A DNA stretch of 39,239 nt. Source: Bacillota bacterium (GTDB taxonomy: Bacteria; Bacillota; Sulfobacillia; RBS10-35; JAJYVN01). This document shows, in pieces, positions 35,686 to 39,239 of the stretch. The stretch is taken from positions 1 through 39,239 of the forward strand of contig JAJZMB010000137.1 in assembly GCA_021803205.1 (NCBI GenBank), given 5' to 3'. Numbering within the stretch: position 1 is the first letter of the stretch; each line of letters opens with the position of its first letter. Position numbers and translations under genes: made by a program. The notes beneath the pieces are model-generated. The model saw nothing but the letters and a program-made list of their open reading frames with translations. It did not search any database and was not told the origin of the DNA.

Positions 35686-36034
35686 GCGGAAACTCCACCT
35701 CTCTTCGCCGGCTGTCCGCCGGGCTGCAGCCGCCATCGGGCCGGCGCCTCCCGCGGCTGCGACCCCACCAGCGACCTGCGTGGAGCATTTCGGCATCGGT
35801 TCCCGACTTCTTGCTCCAGGGTTCGCGATTTCGCGGCCCCGGATGAATCCCGCCACCCCGACGGCCTGCGCGGCGGACCTCTCCACCGCGCCGGGGCGGG
35901 GGTTCCCTCCCACGGCCGGGGATGCGGCCGCCGCCCTGGCGGTCCTGTCACCCCCACCAACGAACGTTCTGACAAAGGCGGGCGAGCAGCGAACGACGAA
36001 GGTAAACGTATTCAGGAAACCGGGAGGCGATCTA
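35686..36034. other. Divergent intergenic region, binding protein and Gfo/Idh gene
   Basis: No gene is supported. It should carry both promoters. A short palindrome GAACGTTC lies at 35962-35969, upstream of the Gfo/Idh start; it could be an operator half-type site but is too short to be sure. Confidence 0.4.
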
Positions 36035-37096
36035 TTGGCAAAGCTGCGATTCGGCATCGTCGGGGCCGGGGGCATCGCCCATGCGCATGCCAGGGCCCTG
36101 CGCGGTCTGGGCGACATGGCGGAACTGGTCAGCGCGTGCGACGCGATTCCGGCGGCGGCGGAGAAGTTTGCCCAGGAGTTCGGCATCGCGACGTATGGCG
36201 GCGAGGACGCGCTGCAGCGCATGCTCGCGCGCCAGGACATCGACGCCGTGTCCCTGGCGACGCCGAGCGGGCTGCATTACGCGCAGGCCGGCCAGGCCAT
36301 GCGCGCCGGCAAGCACGTGCTCACGGAGAAACCGATGGCCATCACCCTGGAGCAGGCCGACGAGATGATTGCCGCCCAGGCCGAGACGGGCAAGACTCTC
36401 GGCTGCGTGTTCCAGCAGCGCTTCCACCCCGCGGCGGTCATCGTCAAGCAGGCCATCGACGACGGCCGCTTCGGCCGCATCCTCCACGCCAACGCCTATC
36501 TGAAGTGGCACCGGACCCAGGAGTACTACGACGCGGGCGGATGGCGCGGCACCTGGCGCATGGACGGAGGCGGCTCCCTCATGAACCAGTCCGTGCACTA
36601 CATCGACCTGATGCAGTGGCTGGCGGGCGGTGTGGCCGCGGTCAAGGGGTACACGGGCACGATCAACCATCGGATCGAGACCGAGGACGTGGGCGTGGCG
36701 GCCGTCCGCCTGAGCAGCGGCGGCTTCGGCGCCATCGAGGGCATGACCAACAACCTCGCCAACACCTATGATCGCGTGGAGGTCTACGGGACCGACGGCA
36801 TGGCCGTCATCGAGGGCGGCCAACTCGTAACCTATTTCACACGGGCTGAAGAGATCCGGCCGACGGCGGAAAACGCCAAACCTTCGCGCAACCTGGCGCC
36901 GCAGGTCGTCGAGGACTTCAGGGCCAAGCACCCCGGCTGGCGCACCGGCCATCCCGCCGTCTTCGCGGCGTACATCGAGGCGGTGCTCGCCGGCAAGGAG
37001 CCGCCCGTCGGCGGGCGGGAAGGCCGCAAGGCCGTGCAGATCATCCTTTCCATCTACCGTTCCGCCCGTGAGAACCGCGAGGTCGCGATCGGGTAG
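36035..37096 (+). CDS. Gfo/Idh/MocA-family oxidoreductase (353 aa)
   Basis: NAD(P)-dependent sugar or inositol dehydrogenase family. The Rossmann motif is GIVGAGGIA (7-15). The catalytic Lys motif is EKP at 98-100. The second active-site segment GGGSLMNQSVHYID has H188, with N184 where an Asp is common. The C-terminal alpha/beta domain follows. TTG at 36035 is the start, with GGGAGG at 7 bases and the Rossmann strand beginning right after. No export signal. It most likely oxidises or rearranges a sugar released by the glycosidase and sulfatases. Confidence 0.9.
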   Translation: MAKLRFGIVGAGGIAHAHARALRGLGDMAELVSACDAIPAAAEKFAQEFGIATYGGEDALQRMLARQDIDAVSLATPSGLHYAQAGQAMRAGKHVLTEKPMAITLEQADEMIAAQAETGKTLGCVFQQRFHPAAVIVKQAIDDGRFGRILHANAYLKWHRTQEYYDAGGWRGTWRMDGGGSLMNQSVHYIDLMQWLAGGVAAVKGYTGTINHRIETEDVGVAAVRLSSGGFGAIEGMTNNLANTYDRVEVYGTDGMAVIEGGQLVTYFTRAEEIRPTAENAKPSRNLAPQVVEDFRAKHPGWRTGHPAVFAAYIEAVLAGKEPPVGGREGRKAVQIILSIYRSARENREVAIG

Positions 37097-37342
37097 ACCG
37101 ACGCTTCGTCCCCGCCCGGCGACGGGGCCTCGCTGACCCAAACCGCGCAACGGCGCGGCGCCCGCGGCTCGCTCCGCAGGCGCCCGGGAGGGTAGGGCCC
37201 GGCGTTACGGCCGGCGCCCCCCTCGTTGGGCGTGGGACGGCCGTTTTCCGGCACATGGTCTGTCGCAGTTCGGCCGCTGGGCCCGTGCCCCGGTAGGTCC
37301 TCGCCCCTCCGGTCGGCGTGCCGTGCACCCGTCGAACGTCGG

Positions 37343-38782
37343 TCAATGCCGGGCGGCATGCTGGAACATCCTGGTCACACCGGCCTGCTCCGCCGCATAG
37401 GCCCGCTTCAGGGCCGCGAAACCGGCCGGCGGTGGCGCCGCCGCCCCGGACTGCTGGAGGGCATTGATCTGCTGGGTCAGTTCCTGCATACCCAGTTGCG
37501 GCGAAAGCTGTCCGTTCCAGATCTGATCGATAAAGCTGATCAGCAGATTGTCCACCTGGGCCGCGTTGTATTTGAAAAAGAGGTTGGGCCAGGCGTACCC
37601 GCCCACGGCGGCATCCTTGATCCAGCCCAATTGTTTCTGCTGCAGGGGCGGAGCTGCGGCCTTGATGTCGGCCTCCCACTCGTCCCACAGGCTGAGCAAG
37701 CAGGGTTGGATAAGCGTGACCTTGATCTGCCAGCGCTGGTACTCCGGTTCGGCGGTGACGAAGCGGAGGAGTTCCCACGCCGCCTCCTTGTGCGGCGTGT
37801 TGGCGTTGACGGCGTAGAAGTCGATGTTGTCAAAGGTGGAACGGCCGGCGGGGAATAGTGGCATGGGCAGGATGTCCCACTTGGTGGAACTGCCGAGCTG
37901 GGTCGCTGCCGGGTACAACGACCATCCGCCCAACATCTGAAACGCGCTCTTGCCCTCGGCCAGGGCAGTCACTCCGCCGCCGACGCTCAGGTATCCGCCG
38001 CGGACCCCGTCCTGGAGAAAGCTGGCCATCTGCACAGCCCCAGGCGTATCCATCAACGCCACGGTGGCATCCGCATTCATTTCGCTGGCGCCCCAGCCCG
38101 CCAGCAGCCAGTTGATCTGTCCCCACCAAGCATTGTTCAGCAGGTAGAAACCGATGCGCTTCTGACCCTGTGGGCTGGTGCCGGTGGCCGCCGCCGCCGC
38201 CTTCTGCATCTCCGCGACGGTCCAATCCGGATTGGGGTAGCTCAGGCCGAGGCCGTCGAGGATGTCCTGCCGGTAGAAGACGGTGCAGGGACCGTCGTAG
38301 GCCGGCAGCGCCAGCTGCTGACCGCCGTAGTTGAGCACCTGCATGTGCCGTCGCGACCAGAGCGCCGGGGAGACGTTGTCCTGCTGCATGTAGCTGTCCA
38401 GCGGCAGCAGCAACCCGCTGTCCCGCCAGGCGACCAGGTCTTGGCAGCAGTCCTGGAACACGTCCATGAAGCCGGAGTTGGCAATGGTGGCGGCGATCTG
38501 CTGCGTCGCCAACCCCTGCACCCGCTCGTGCACCTGGACCCGGACACCCTTGACCCGGTAATTGGCGTCGAACCACTGCTGGTTCAAGGACAGCGCGGTA
38601 GCGTTCCAGGCGGCCCCCTGCCAGTTGGGCGCGAAATGCAGCGTGATCGCGGACGCGGCGGCGGTCGGCGAGGCGGCCTGGCCACATGCGTCCAGGGCGC
38701 TCCCGGCCACCGCGGCACCGGCCACCAGTCCCACCCCGCGCAGCCACTGCCGGCGGGTCAGCCTCCCTGCCGGAGACATCAT
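37343..38782 (-). CDS. ABC transporter solute-binding lipoprotein, sugar type (479 aa)
   Basis: Third paralogous sugar-binding protein. The Tat-lipoprotein signal has RR at 10-11 (LTRRQWLRG) and a Cys33 lipobox (ALDAC). Family blocks match the other two: QQDNVSPALWS, FYRQDILDGLGLSYPNPDWT, AAWELLRFVTAEPEYQRWQIK, and LFFKYNAAQVDNLL. ATG at 38782 is used, with AAGGGTGG about 10 bases upstream; the TTG at 38785 and ATG at 38779 are alternatives. It is convergent with the Gfo/Idh gene. The gene upstream on the same strand is a secreted protein fragment, not a permease. Confidence 0.9.
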   Translation of the reverse strand: MMSPAGRLTRRQWLRGVGLVAGAAVAGSALDACGQAASPTAAASAITLHFAPNWQGAAWNATALSLNQQWFDANYRVKGVRVQVHERVQGLATQQIAATIANSGFMDVFQDCCQDLVAWRDSGLLLPLDSYMQQDNVSPALWSRRHMQVLNYGGQQLALPAYDGPCTVFYRQDILDGLGLSYPNPDWTVAEMQKAAAAATGTSPQGQKRIGFYLLNNAWWGQINWLLAGWGASEMNADATVALMDTPGAVQMASFLQDGVRGGYLSVGGGVTALAEGKSAFQMLGGWSLYPAATQLGSSTKWDILPMPLFPAGRSTFDNIDFYAVNANTPHKEAAWELLRFVTAEPEYQRWQIKVTLIQPCLLSLWDEWEADIKAAAPPLQQKQLGWIKDAAVGGYAWPNLFFKYNAAQVDNLLISFIDQIWNGQLSPQLGMQELTQQINALQQSGAAAPPPAGFAALKRAYAAEQAGVTRMFQHAARH

Positions 38783-38934
38783 CAAAGGTCAACCACCCTT
38801 CCCTGAATCCCCAGGTGGCCGGTGCGAAAGGCCGCCCTTGCGCGACCACTTGTTTCAAGGTCCTCGTACCCAAAGCCCCAAGTCTCCGACTCGAGACCTC
38901 GTCTTTTTCTGCCAGCATCCTCCCGGGCCGCGGT

Positions 38935-39239
38935 CTACGCCTTGGCCTTGGACGCGGATCCGGCGGCGCTGCCGGATGCGCTCTTGCCGGCCGCGACGGA
39001 ACTCGTGCCCCCGCCCGCCGGCGCCTTCTCCAGCGTCAGGGCCATGATCACCAGCTTGTTGTTCACGTTCGCCGGGTTGGAGGGCAGCACCAGCTTGGTC
39101 AGGGTGTGGTCCGGGTTGATCGGCACCGCTTCGGCGAACAGGCTGCGGCAGGTCGTGCTCACGCCCGTCGACGTCAGGAAGTACGGCGCCGCGTACACCC
39201 AGAACTGCGGCAGCGACGTCGCGGTGTTGCAGTTGGGCT
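38935..39239 (-). CDS. C-terminal part of a probably secreted protein (partial)
   Basis: The gene enters from beyond the right edge; about 100 C-terminal residues are visible. They look like a beta-sandwich: FWVYAAPYFLTSTGV, a SLFAEAVPINPDHTLTKLVLP strand pair, and LVIMALTLEKAP, followed by an Ala/Ser/Gly-rich tail ending SASKAKA. The pattern IxPxxTLxxLxLP..xLVIxALTL occurs at the C-terminus of many secreted carbohydrate-active or phosphatase-type enzymes, but I cannot name the family. It lies 152 bp upstream of the third binding-protein gene on the same strand. Confidence 0.6.
   Translation of the reverse strand, partial: PNCNTATSLPQFWVYAAPYFLTSTGVSTTCRSLFAEAVPINPDHTLTKLVLPSNPANVNNKLVIMALTLEKAPAGGGTSSVAAGKSASGSAAGSASKAKA

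Noticed and set aside
37041..37778. Minus-strand open frame between the Gfo/Idh gene and the third binding protein
   Set aside because: It overlaps both real genes out of frame and contains no recognisable motifs.

Overview
The window is GC-rich bacterial DNA with many GTG and TTG starts placed behind strong purine-rich ribosome binding sites. The exported proteins are Tat-type lipoproteins. A conjugation-type coupling ATPase sits next to a replication-relaxation protein, a pairing familiar from Gram-positive and deep-branching high-GC lineages. This points to something like a high-GC Bacillota, Chloroflexota or Armatimonadota member. I cannot fix the phylum from the sequence alone, and I see no rRNA or tRNA gene.

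Region 1 (about 180-14,220) is a desulfation and glycan island. Six type I sulfatases, all with the Cys-type C-x-P-x-R signature and none with a signal peptide, lie beside a glycoside hydrolase family 2 enzyme and a TIM-barrel sugar isomerase/epimerase-like protein. A seventh sulfatase, with a C-terminal chitobiase/hexosaminidase-type beta domain, lies at 18,727-20,322. The enzymes look cytoplasmic, so the substrates are probably small sulfated sugars or oligosaccharides that are imported first. No formylglycine-generating enzyme or anSME maturase is present in the window. A frameshifted remnant of a YdjM-type membrane hydrolase and an array of degenerate GC-rich repeats lie between the sulfatase genes.

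Region 2 (14,343-18,726) interrupts the island with a mobility module. It holds a membrane-anchored TraD/TraG-like coupling ATPase and a replication-relaxation protein built as two tandem copies of the same winged-helix plus nuclease-like module. A gene-free 1.1 kb stretch upstream carries four tandem 13-bp repeats and a pair of related 18-bp repeats. No relaxase or integrase is visible.

Region 3 (20,508-32,360) holds a 72-residue helical protein, a cupredoxin lipoprotein, a cysteine-rich U32-family protein, a solute-binding lipoprotein and an efflux locus. The efflux locus is a tandem-duplicated membrane fusion protein plus an RND transporter, divergent from a MarR regulator with a 17-bp palindrome between them.

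Region 4 (32,899-39,239) returns to sugar metabolism. It has an enolase-superfamily sugar-acid dehydratase-like enzyme, a Gfo/Idh/MocA oxidoreductase, two more solute-binding lipoproteins that are paralogs of the first, and the C-terminal end of a probably secreted protein. The three solute-binding proteins have no permease or ATPase partner in the window. My inference for the whole: sulfated glycan fragments are captured by several binding proteins, imported by shared permeases encoded elsewhere, desulfated and cleaved in the cytosol, and the released sugars or sugar acids are handled by the isomerase, oxidoreductase and enolase-superfamily enzyme.
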